The translations under genes and the position numbers were made by a program. Below, piece by piece: positions 25,467 to 33,500 of a stretch of 46,723 nt of DNA. Where the stretch lies: NCBI GenBank assembly GCA_017885655.1, contig JAFNFQ010000009.1:1-46723 (forward strand), written 5' to 3'. Under the pieces are notes generated by a model. It searched no databases, had not been told where the DNA came from, and worked only from the letters and a program-made list of their open reading frames with translations. Source of the DNA: Methanobacteriota archaeon (GTDB lineage: Archaea; Thermoplasmatota; Thermoplasmata; RBG-16-68-12; JAFNFQ01). Every line of letters begins with the position of its first letter. Position 1 is the stretch's first letter.

Positions 25467-26290
25467 CTCCCGCCTCCCGCAACCGCCTCGATGACGGGCT
25501 TGGTCGAGACGAAGTTCATGTCGAGCGCGACGTCCTCGTCTTTGAGCCCGAACGCGAGGGCCATGAGCTGAGTGAAATAGACGATGGGGATCGCGCCGCC
25601 TTTCCTGCCCTTGAGCGCCTTCTTCTGGTAGAGGTCGAGCATCATCCCGCACATCGGGCACAGGACGACTACCGCGTCGGCGCCTGATTCCTTTGCGGCC
25701 TTGAGGATTGTCCCCGCCAGCGAGACGGCGAGCGACTGCTTCGACAAGACAACCGGTCCGCCGCAGCATTTCATCTTGTATGCGAACGGAACCGCCTCCG
25801 CTCCGAGCGCGGTGACCAGCTCGTCCATCTTCCTCGGGTCTTCGGCGCTGTCGAACGAGGGGTCGATGCGTGTCAGGAGGCAGCCGTAGTACGAGGCGAC
25901 CTTCAGCCCCTTCAGGGGTCTCGTCACCTTGCCTCTGATCGCGTCCATCCCCGCATCCTCGCAGATCATCTGGAAGAGGTGCTGAACCCTCGGAGCCGCC
26001 GCTTCATTCTCCTTGAGGTGCTCCTCCGCGCTCTTCAGGTTCTTGTAGCAGGCGGAGCACGGGGTCACGACGGACTCTCCCGCCTTCACCTTGGCCAGGT
26101 TCTTCTTGCCGAGGGCGAGCATGATCTCGTAGTCGTAGGAGGCGGTAGGCGTCGCACCGCAGCATACCCAGTCCGGGATCTCGCTCAGCTCGAAGCCGAG
26201 TGACCTGCACACAGCCTTCCCCGACCTGCCGTACTCGAGGACCATTGAGTGAACCGAGCAACCAGGGAAGTACGAGTAGCTCCCGACCAA
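25463..26290 (-). CDS. hdrB: HdrB, CCG-domain heterodisulfide reductase-like subunit
   Basis: 275 residues with two CCG domains, the ligands of the non-cubane [4Fe-4S] clusters: PGCSVH, then DWVCCGAT and TPCSACYKNL in the first, YYGCLLTR, KCCGGPVVLS and LCPMCGMML in the second. The start is TTG at 26290, one base after the hdrC stop; no ATG or GTG is available nearby. In methanogens HdrB reduces the CoM-CoB heterodisulfide; in the MetFV-type complex it carries electrons and the true disulfide, if any, is not known. Confidence 0.92.
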   Translation of the reverse strand: MVGSYSYFPGCSVHSMVLEYGRSGKAVCRSLGFELSEIPDWVCCGATPTASYDYEIMLALGKKNLAKVKAGESVVTPCSACYKNLKSAEEHLKENEAAAPRVQHLFQMICEDAGMDAIRGKVTRPLKGLKVASYYGCLLTRIDPSFDSAEDPRKMDELVTALGAEAVPFAYKMKCCGGPVVLSKQSLAVSLAGTILKAAKESGADAVVVLCPMCGMMLDLYQKKALKGRKGGAIPIVYFTQLMALAFGLKDEDVALDMNFVSTKPVIEAVAGGGR

Positions 26291-26291
26291 C

Positions 26292-26855
26292 TCAGCCGAC
26301 CTCCTTGAACTTCTTCTTGAGGTCGCTCAGGTCCGTGCCGCTCTTCGAGGGCAGCCCTATCTTCCCCTTCTGGAAGAGCGAGATCGCCTGGCCCCGCATT
26401 CCTAGGAGCGAGAGGGGTGAAGTCTTCATTGCGAACCGAATCATCAGCTCCGGCTCGTAGATCCTGCCGCGTTTGAGGAGCGTTCTCACGAACTCCCGCG
26501 AAGAAGCATCGTCCTCAGCGCTCGCGAGGTGCGCCTGGATAGACATGTTGCGCAGCTTCATCATCAAGTCCGCGACGGGGATTCCCTTGGGGCATCTCGT
26601 CGTGCATGCGAGGCAGTTCGTGCATAGGAAGATCATCTTCGACTTCAGCGCCGCCTCGATGTCTCCTCGGGCGACGAGGTTCACGATCATCCGAGGAGTG
26701 TAGTCCGCGAGGGGCGCGACACCGCAGGAACCCGAGCAGGTGCCGCACTGCATGCATCGCCTGAGCAGCTTCAGGTCCTTGAAAGCGAGAAGTCTCGACT
26801 CCCACGCAGAGTCACGAGATGCCTGTGCGCTGACCTGCTTGGCGAACTCGGCCAT
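26292..26855 (-). CDS. hdrC: HdrC, two-cluster ferredoxin subunit
   Basis: 187 residues. Two [4Fe-4S] motifs: RCMQCGTCSGSCGVAP at about 33-48 and LCTNCLACTTRCPKGIP at about 77-93, then a helical C-terminal part. It connects HdrA to HdrB. First gene of the six-gene unit hdrC-hdrB-hdrA-mvhD-metV-metF; adjacent genes touch or overlap, consistent with one transcript. Confidence 0.92.
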   Translation of the reverse strand: MAEFAKQVSAQASRDSAWESRLLAFKDLKLLRRCMQCGTCSGSCGVAPLADYTPRMIVNLVARGDIEAALKSKMIFLCTNCLACTTRCPKGIPVADLMMKLRNMSIQAHLASAEDDASSREFVRTLLKRGRIYEPELMIRFAMKTSPLSLLGMRGQAISLFQKGKIGLPSKSGTDLSDLKKKFKEVG

Positions 26856-26929
26856 GGTTCAACCTGCTCCGCTGTCCTAGATGTCCAGAACCAGTGAGTC
26901 CTAAGACAGGTATGCGAAATGGGTGACGG

Positions 26930-26938
26930 CTATTAAGC
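26930..26938 (-). promoter_or_regulatory. TATA box of the hdr-met operon
   Basis: GCTTAATAG on the minus strand, about 78 bases before the hdrC start, implying a leader of about 50 bases. No other TATA-like site is visible between hdrC and the tRNA promoter. Confidence 0.4.
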
Positions 26939-27028
26939 GATTCCGAATTACCGAAGGCATCCATCCATACAGGGCGGAGACCGCCGCGAGCCATGTCGGT
27001 GCCGTCGCTGAAGAGCGGCGGGAATGCG

Positions 27029-27036
27029 TTATATAG
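27029..27036 (+). promoter_or_regulatory. TATA box of tRNA-Gln
   Basis: TTATATAG centred 25-26 bases before the first base of the tRNA, the expected archaeal spacing. Confidence 0.65.
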
Positions 27037-27057
27037 CGCCTGGGGTTCTTTGGACGC

Positions 27058-27130
27058 AGCCCCGTGGTGTAGTGGCCTAGCATACGGGCCTTTGGAGCCT
27101 GTGACGGCAGTTCAAATCTGCCCGGGGCTG
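27058..27130 (+). tRNA. tRNA-Gln (anticodon UUG)
   Basis: 73 bases folding as a standard tRNA: acceptor AGCCCCG/CGGGGCT with discriminator G, D-stem GTGT/GCAT, anticodon stem CGGGC/GCCTG with loop CTTTGGA, variable TGAC, T-arm GGCAG-TTCAAAT-CTGCC. Anticodon TTG reads CAA (Gln). G15 in the D-loop is the site modified by the archaeosine transglycosylase encoded nearby. No intron and no encoded CCA. Confidence 0.95.
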
Positions 27131-27214
27131 TCAGACAAGCTCCTTCGACATGGACCTGTGCGTCCGTGAACGGCACATTTATGCAGGTGCACTGGCAATG
27201 ACGCACACACGGCT

Positions 27215-27451
27215 ATGAAGACTATCATCGTGACGGAGGAGGCCCACGCAGCATTGGCTGCGTTGAGACGCGGAGACGAGAGCCTCAGTGACGTAATAAG
27301 CAGGATTGCGAAAGGGCGTAGGTCGCTCCTCGAGTTCGCCGGAGCTTGGAAACATGCACCCGAGGACAAGATGAGGCGTTTCGTCGAATCCCTTGAAGCT
27401 GGCGACAATCTCTCGGAATCTAAAAAGGTGACCGGCAGGCAGTTCGGCTGA
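27215..27451 (+). CDS. VapB-like antitoxin, no VapC partner seen
   Basis: 78 residues. The N-terminus KTIIVTEEAHAALAALRRGD followed by ESLSDVISRIAK is the pattern of the archaeal VapB (DUF217-type) DNA-binding antitoxins, and the C-terminus is the expected disordered toxin-binding tail. VapB genes are normally followed within a few bases by a PIN-domain VapC toxin; here the next gene is on the opposite strand and encodes a small membrane protein, so this is an orphan. TTTATG near 27178 may be the promoter. Confidence 0.72.
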   Translation: MKTIIVTEEAHAALAALRRGDESLSDVISRIAKGRRSLLEFAGAWKHAPEDKMRRFVESLEAGDNLSESKKVTGRQFG

Positions 27452-27452
27452 G

Positions 27453-27644
27453 CTATTCTTCGCTTCGTCTAGCCCATTTCGCAGCCATCACGAGCAGCAC
27501 TATCCAGATTATCGAGGCAGGGTAGATGAAAATGAGCTGCTCCGGAGACGTGAAGAGGCTGATCAGTGCTATAGAGACCAAGGTCACGATGAAACCGATT
27601 CCCACTCCATACAGCACCGCCCCCCTGTGGAACTTGATGCGCAT
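27453..27644 (-). CDS. Small two-helix membrane protein
   Basis: 63 residues, mostly two membrane segments (GVGIGFIVTLVSIALISLF and LIFIYPASIIWIVLLVMAAK) with basic ends (KFHRG, KWARRSEE). No family recognised. It starts 3 bases after the nitroreductase stop on the same strand and is probably in that operon. Convergent with the VapB-like gene, one base between stops. Confidence 0.6.
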   Translation of the reverse strand: MRIKFHRGAVLYGVGIGFIVTLVSIALISLFTSPEQLIFIYPASIIWIVLLVMAAKWARRSEE

Positions 27645-27647
27645 CGA

Positions 27648-28166
27648 TCACCACTCTTCGAGGTGGATATACTCCTCCGGGGGCAGGTGCATGCGCGGCT
27701 CCGGATGTTCAGCCGGATAACCGATAGGGAGGATTGCGACGGGCTTCGCGTGGGCGGGGAGCCCGAGGACCCGCCTGGCCTCCTTCTCATCGAACGCGCC
27801 CACCCAGACCGTGCCGAGTCCCCTCGCGTGCAAAGCCAGCATGAGGTTCTGGACGGCGGCGGCAGAATCTTGGATGGCATACAACTCCTTCCCCCTGTCG
27901 GCGTAGTGCGCCACGCGCTCGAGGTTCGCGATCGCGACGATGACCACCGGCGCCTGCGCGATGAACTCCTGGCCGAGCGCGGCGACGACAAGGTCGTCCT
28001 TGGTCTGCTGGTTCCTTATGACGATGAAGTCCCTCGACTGGAGGTTCCCGGCAGATGGCGCCCAGCTCGCGAGCTCCAGCGCCTCATCTATCAGCTTCTG
28101 AGGGACGTCCTTCGAAGTGTAAGACCTGATGCTCCGCCTTTCGGTGATCGCCTTGTCCAGTTCCAT
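27648..28166 (-). CDS. Nitroreductase-family FMN oxidoreductase
   Basis: 172 residues. Family signatures: ITERRSIRSYTSKDVPQKLI (FMN phosphate-binding RRSIRxY) at the N-terminus, LASWAPSAGNLQSRDFIVI, AAVQNLMLALHARGLGTVWV and a C-terminal ILPIGYPAE. It reduces nitro compounds, quinones or flavin-like substrates with NAD(P)H; the natural substrate cannot be deduced. The ATG at 28166 is preferred over an upstream in-frame start because residues before it are low-complexity. It shares an AT-rich promoter region (about 28205-28215) with pcc1 on the other strand. Confidence 0.87.
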   Translation of the reverse strand: MELDKAITERRSIRSYTSKDVPQKLIDEALELASWAPSAGNLQSRDFIVIRNQQTKDDLVVAALGQEFIAQAPVVIVAIANLERVAHYADRGKELYAIQDSAAAVQNLMLALHARGLGTVWVGAFDEKEARRVLGLPAHAKPVAILPIGYPAEHPEPRMHLPPEEYIHLEEW

Positions 28167-28236
28167 AGCTTCCGCCGCCTTTGCGGGCGGAGCGGGGACG
28201 CGCACCTTAATGATTTCGCACGCATTCCGCCAAACC

Positions 28237-28527
28237 GTGGAAGTGCGCTGCCGTCTCGAACTCAACTACGCTGACGAGCGAGAGGCCGAGAAGGTACTGA
28301 AGGCCGTCGCGGTCGACAACGAGGGTTTCGTCGTCGCCAGGAGAGAGGGAAGCACGATAATCTCGGAGATCTCTTCAGAGAACATCCTGAGCATGGTCCA
28401 GACGATAGAGGATTACCTCGCGTGCGTCTCGATCGCGGAGAAGACGATCAAGGCGGCGGGGGAACACCCTCACGCACGTCAACCGCCACGCCTCTCTCGA
28501 AAGCGAGCATCTCGCCGCGTGTCATGA
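28237..28527 (+). CDS. pcc1: KEOPS complex subunit Pcc1
   Basis: 96 residues. Pcc1 is the dimerising subunit of KEOPS, which makes the t6A modification in tRNA. The sequence VEVRCRLELNYADEREAEKV, VDNEGFVVARREGSTIISEI and LSMVQTIEDYLACVSIAEKT fits the Pcc1 strand-helix layout. CCTTAATG at about 28205-28212 sits 25-30 bases before the GTG at 28237, so a leaderless start there is more likely than ATG 28210, which overlaps the box. The last ~25 residues overlap the 3' end of tgtA on the opposite strand. Confidence 0.8.
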   Translation: MEVRCRLELNYADEREAEKVLKAVAVDNEGFVVARREGSTIISEISSENILSMVQTIEDYLACVSIAEKTIKAAGEHPHARQPPRLSRKRASRRVS

Positions 28528-30403
28528 AAAGCCTGCCCACCGCCGCGAGCTCGTCCTTCTGGTCGACGACTAGGCACTCATCGCCCGGTCTGAGCTCAGA
28601 GTCGCAGTCGAGGACGAACTTCGCGAACACGTTCTTGCCCTGGCGGTTGAACTCCGCCGTTTCCGTCTCGACGACGACGCGCAGGACCGGCGGTGTGAAA
28701 GCGCGATGCAGCAGCCTACCGCCATCGACTTTCAGGGAGAACATGCCGTCGTGCGCCCTCATGGAGAGGATGTGCTTCCCGTCGCGGATCACGTTCCTGA
28801 TTCGGTCGGTGTTCGGCGACTTCACGAACTCTATCTTCCCGCCAAGGAGCGCATCGGCAGAACCCCGCCCGAACTGGACATCCGCAACAGCCCTGACGCG
28901 CATCATGTCCCAGTCCGGTTTCCCGCCATCGCCCGCCTTCGGGAGCTCACCTAACGTGTCCGGCCCCGACCATGTGAAACCTTGCGCGTATCCGTGGGCC
29001 CTGACGTACTGCTGAGTGAAGACATCCGACGCTTCGAGGGTCTCGATGTCAAGGTCCTCCGGCACGATCGATTGGGAGAAGGGATAAAGCTCGTCGAGCT
29101 CGATCGGGACTGGCCCCAGGGCAGACTTGACGATCATTTGCGCGCCGCAGCGGTGGCTGATCGCTTCGATCTCCCACTCCCGCCGGCGAGCATACGGCTT
29201 CGGACCCTCGGGGAATATCACCAGGGTGCCCTTGCTTGGCGGGGAGTAGCGCGTCTGCAGCAGCTTCCTGAGCCTCTGAAGGCCAGGGCGATGGATCGAT
29301 TCTGGTCCGACATACAGGAATGCGCTCGGCCGGCTGGCGGGCTCGAATTCCTGGAGGAAATCGGCGTGGCGCCTCAACTCCCGCAAAGCATCGAGGAGAG
29401 TCGGATGACTCCTGCATCTTCTTTCCACCAGCTCCCAGAGCTCCCCCGTCTTGATCGCGTTGCGAACTGTCTTCAACTCGCTGAAGCTCGCGAAGAGATT
29501 GTGGCGGGCGAGCAACTTGACGTCCTGGCGGAAATCCTCGACGCTATGATTTGAGCAGGCGGGGCAGTCGCAGGGCAGCGACTCCATCTCCTCCAGGTGT
29601 CGGGTTCCGTCGGCGAACATCATCCTCCCCGCCCTCGCGTACTTGTCGTAGGATGATGAATCGAACAGGTCGCAGCCGAGTAGTACCGCGAGAGCGAAGA
29701 TCATCGGGTGTCCCGCTCCGAATAAGTGCACTGGCCTTTCCGGCCCGAGCCCGCGCTTCGCGGCTATGATGACCTTCACGAGGTCACGGAACCGGTACGA
29801 CTCCATCAGGGGCACCACGCCGCCGATCGCGTGGATTGCGACATCGATATGCGAAAGCTCGCGAGCGCACTTCTCCCTCAGGTCGGCGAAAAGCCCGCCT
29901 TGGACCGCCCCAATGAGATTCATTTCCCCCCGGAGAGCCGCCGCTTCCCGAGCCCGGGCGAGCGTCTCGCCCATGTCGGCCTCGACGCGGTGGCGGTTGT
30001 GCTCGGGCTCCGAGAAGATGTCGAGGACCGCGCCGAAGTCGGAGCCGATGCCGCGCTGGAACGCCACTATCTCCTGGTTCGTGACGTCCGCCCCGCCATA
30101 GACGTGAGATTGGAACGCGCCCGAGTCGGTCATGACGGGTCCATCGAAGTCGATGAGGCGGTGCAAACCTTGTTCAAGCGCGCGCTGCCTCGAATCCGAC
30201 CGCCAGATCGTGTATGAGTTCGTCATCACGATCTCCACGCCGAACCTGTCCTTCATCTCCCTGGCGGTGATCTCCTGGGCGATGGGATGCAGGACCGGCG
30301 CGAGGTTCGGAGTTGTGACCTTGCCCCGCTTCGTCTCGATCGTGCCTATGCGGGCGAGGCCGTCCCTGTCCTTGAGCTCGAACACAATGACCGTATCGGC
30401 CAT
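28448..30403 (-). CDS. tgtA: Archaeosine tRNA-guanine transglycosylase (position 15) with PUA domain
   Basis: Exchanges guanine-15 in the tRNA D-loop for preQ0, the first step to archaeosine. 651 residues, the full archaeal length. Catalytic domain: MTNSYTIWRSDSRQRALEQG, the base-binding Asp in MTDSGAFQSH, AVQGGLFADLREKCARELS, the HLFGAGHP loop, DSSSYDKYAR and the zinc site CDCPACSNHS. A middle domain follows and a C-terminal PUA domain (ADVQFGRGSADALLGG, then ELRPGDECLVVDQ). The minus-strand TATAAATAAG at about 30457-30466 is a likely promoter. Convergent with pcc1, overlapping by 80 bases. Confidence 0.95.
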   Translation of the reverse strand: MADTVIVFELKDRDGLARIGTIETKRGKVTTPNLAPVLHPIAQEITAREMKDRFGVEIVMTNSYTIWRSDSRQRALEQGLHRLIDFDGPVMTDSGAFQSHVYGGADVTNQEIVAFQRGIGSDFGAVLDIFSEPEHNRHRVEADMGETLARAREAAALRGEMNLIGAVQGGLFADLREKCARELSHIDVAIHAIGGVVPLMESYRFRDLVKVIIAAKRGLGPERPVHLFGAGHPMIFALAVLLGCDLFDSSSYDKYARAGRMMFADGTRHLEEMESLPCDCPACSNHSVEDFRQDVKLLARHNLFASFSELKTVRNAIKTGELWELVERRCRSHPTLLDALRELRRHADFLQEFEPASRPSAFLYVGPESIHRPGLQRLRKLLQTRYSPPSKGTLVIFPEGPKPYARRREWEIEAISHRCGAQMIVKSALGPVPIELDELYPFSQSIVPEDLDIETLEASDVFTQQYVRAHGYAQGFTWSGPDTLGELPKAGDGGKPDWDMMRVRAVADVQFGRGSADALLGGKIEFVKSPNTDRIRNVIRDGKHILSMRAHDGMFSLKVDGGRLLHRAFTPPVLRVVVETETAEFNRQGKNVFAKFVLDCDSELRPGDECLVVDQKDELAAVGRLFMTRGEMLAFERGVAVDVREGVPPPP

Positions 30404-30565
30404 CGCTCTTTACCCTTTGTTGCCGGACGGACATGTCATTTGCACCTTCGCTACTTATTTATAGCAATCAAATGCCTGAGCTGTCGCAGACGCGAGCATC
30501 GGATGTGAGCGATCCGGTGCGATACCCCTCTGTTGACAGGGGAATCTACGAAGGAGGAGCGGAGC

Positions 30566-33500
30566 ATGGAACCGGCGGCGGTTCGCGGCAGGTCGCGAAA
30601 TCTTCGTGGACTAGCGATCGCGGTAGTCATTTTTTCATCGGTCCTGGCGCTGTTGCCCGAGCTGTCGCGCAATGGCGGGGCCGCGCAGCCGGTGTTCAGC
30701 AGGCCGAACGTCCGGATCGATACCGCCGCACTCGCGGCGGAGGCTTCGATGGCGGGAGGCCCGTCGATTGCGGTGGACGCCGCAGGCACCCTCCATGCTG
30801 TCTGGACCGATACCCTCGCGGTCAATGACAAGGGCATATTCTATGCGAAGTCACTTGATGGCGGCGCAACATGGATAGGCGAGCTCAGGATAGATCAGTC
30901 CTCCGGGTCGGCCAACATCGCGCCCTCCATCGCGGTGGACGCCACGGGAGGGGTGCACGACGGCAACATCTACGTCGTTTGGCAGCGTGGAGAGACGACG
31001 AACATCGAGTCTCTGTTCATCGAGTCGCTCGATGGCGGGACGAGCTGGGTCAACCTGCGCACGATTGATACAGCCCCATCTGGTTCTACGGGCATGTATC
31101 CGCGCGTTGCGGTGGACAGCGACGGGACTGTGTACGTGGCGTACATGGCAGGGAAGGTGGGCAGCTATTCGATCGCCGACGCGATGTCCGCAGACGGCGG
31201 CGTCACATGGTCAATCGGCTCAGTCCTCCAGCCTTCCGTGAGCTTCCAGGGATATCAGAGCATCGCGGCTAAGGGCGGGCTCGTTTGCGTGGCATGGGAG
31301 GAAAGCACTGCGCTGAGTGATGGTCTCTGGATCTCGGCGTCGACAGACAAAGGCCTCACATGGAACAAGAATTCGATCGTCGCGTTCGGCTCCGGGCCGC
31401 AGGACGCCTCGTGGGTCTCCGTGGCCGTGGACGACACTGGCGAAATCCACGCCGCGTGGGTGGCGGCAGACGACATGGGGACCGCATCGGTGGCATACTC
31501 GCACTCGAAGGACAGGGGCCAGACTTGGTCTGCTCCAGTGAAGGTCAGCGACGCCTCGCCCTCGATGACATACTCCGCTCACAGCGTGACCGTGCTCGCT
31601 TCCTCGGGCCCCCTGTATGTTGTCTGGTCAGACAACAGGCACGGGGACTACGATGTCTACGCCTCATGGTCTGCGAACGACGGTGCATCATGGGGGGACG
31701 GTGTGCCTGACAATGATGTCAGGGTGGACGACACGGATGAGAACGGCATCACGATTGATGATTCGACTTTCCAGGCGGCCTCCTCGGCCGTCAAGGATCA
31801 CGACGGTGTCTACGTGGTCTGGTCCGACAACAGGAACTTTTTAACCTACAACGTGTACTTCTCCGCGTTCGACCTCGCCGACGTGATGATAACCGAGATC
31901 AGAGATAGCCCTGATGGAATGGAGGAGGTCGAGATCTACAACGCGGTCAAGGATAACGTGGACTTGACTGGGTGGATTCTGGAAGTCGACGGGATGCAGA
32001 TATCTCTGTCGCCCCTCGGCACGACCGGGCCGAACACCTATTGGACCATCGGCGATTCCATTTCTTCCGGCATCCCGCGCGACATCACGCTGGGCGATGA
32101 GGGGGGCATCGTCAGACTCCTCGATGCGGCCGGGGCGGAGATTGACAGGGTGGCCTATGGCCAGCTCGGCCCTGTGCCCGACCCGATTGAGGGCGAATCG
32201 GTCGCCCGAGTCCCGGTCGGGGCATCGTACCTTCAGACCTGGACCAGGGCGCAGAATCCAACATTTGGTTCAATGAACAGCGCGCGCGCGCCGAACATGG
32301 GCACTGAACTCGTGCTCAACGAAGTCTACTTCAATGCGGCGAATCCGGATGATAGGTTCGTTGAGATTCATCTTAACGGCATGCAGACGCTGGACATCCG
32401 CGGATACGTCATTGCAGGCGACGCAGTCCACACGCTCCCATCGGTGATTCTCACGGACACCGACAGGGATTTCGCGTTCCGCCCCTCGGACGCCCCCGCG
32501 CTCTTCAATCTGATGGACGCATCGGGAGACAATCTCTATCTCTACGATCCTACGGGGGCTCTCGTGGACATGGTCGGGTGGAGCTCGGCGCATTCGCAGG
32601 GAACGAGCATGGCCCGGGTGCCTGCCGGCTCGGGGAGCTCGAGCGGCTATGACGATCCGAGCTCGATTGCCGCGGGATGGATGTTCGATCGGTTTCCGTC
32701 GTTGCCCCTCGTTTCCGTCGGTCCCGATCAGATCGGCTATGCCAACCCTGGCGACCGCGTCTATTACGCCCTGCTCGCGAAGAACAAGGAGCTCGTCGAC
32801 GCCTATGTCAACGTCGAGGCATTCCCGAGCGGAGAGGGTTGGGTGGCGGATCTGCTGAAGAGCGATGGTGTGACGCCTCTATCCGATTCCCCTGGTGATC
32901 CCGATAACACGCCGGATATCGGACTCCTCGCCCCGGGTAGTTCAAACCTTTTCTTCGTTGCTGTCAATGTTCCGTTGACGAGCCCCGGCGACGAATCCGT
33001 AACGACCCAAGTCATGGTGTCGATTGCATCGGACCCGATGGCGAGGTCGACGGCCACTCTGAAGACCATACTCTATCCATACGAATCGCCGACGGCCATA
33101 GCCAGCCCGTCCACCATCTGGGTCACCAGTGCCCCTCCGGCCTGCCAGCCGAAAGAATCCGTGATACAGCTGAAGGTGTCGGGGAGGGGAACGCCGATCT
33201 ACGGCGGCCACGCTCAGGATACTATCATGGTGATGGACAGCTCCGGGAGCATGCTCAGCAGTGACCCGAGCAACCTGAGACTGGAGGCAGCGAAGCACTA
33301 CATAGATCTCATGAACGTCCCGGACAGGGCCGCCGTGGTTCGTTTTTATGACATTGCGGAACTTGTCAATGGCGATCATCTGAGCTCCGATTATGGGCGG
33401 GTGAAGGCGAACATCGGCACCATCACAGCCTCCGGGAGCACGGACATCTACGACGCGATCCGCATATCGACGGACGAGCTCGTCATACGCGGAGATGAAA

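Noticed and set aside
25467-25769. N-terminal extension of hdrA in the open frame
   Set aside because: The 101 extra residues are arginine-rich, overlap hdrB in another frame, and the FAD motif starts right after the ATG at 25466.
27453-27644. VapC partner for the VapB-like gene
   Set aside because: The neighbour is on the opposite strand, is all membrane helix and has none of the PIN-domain acidic residues.
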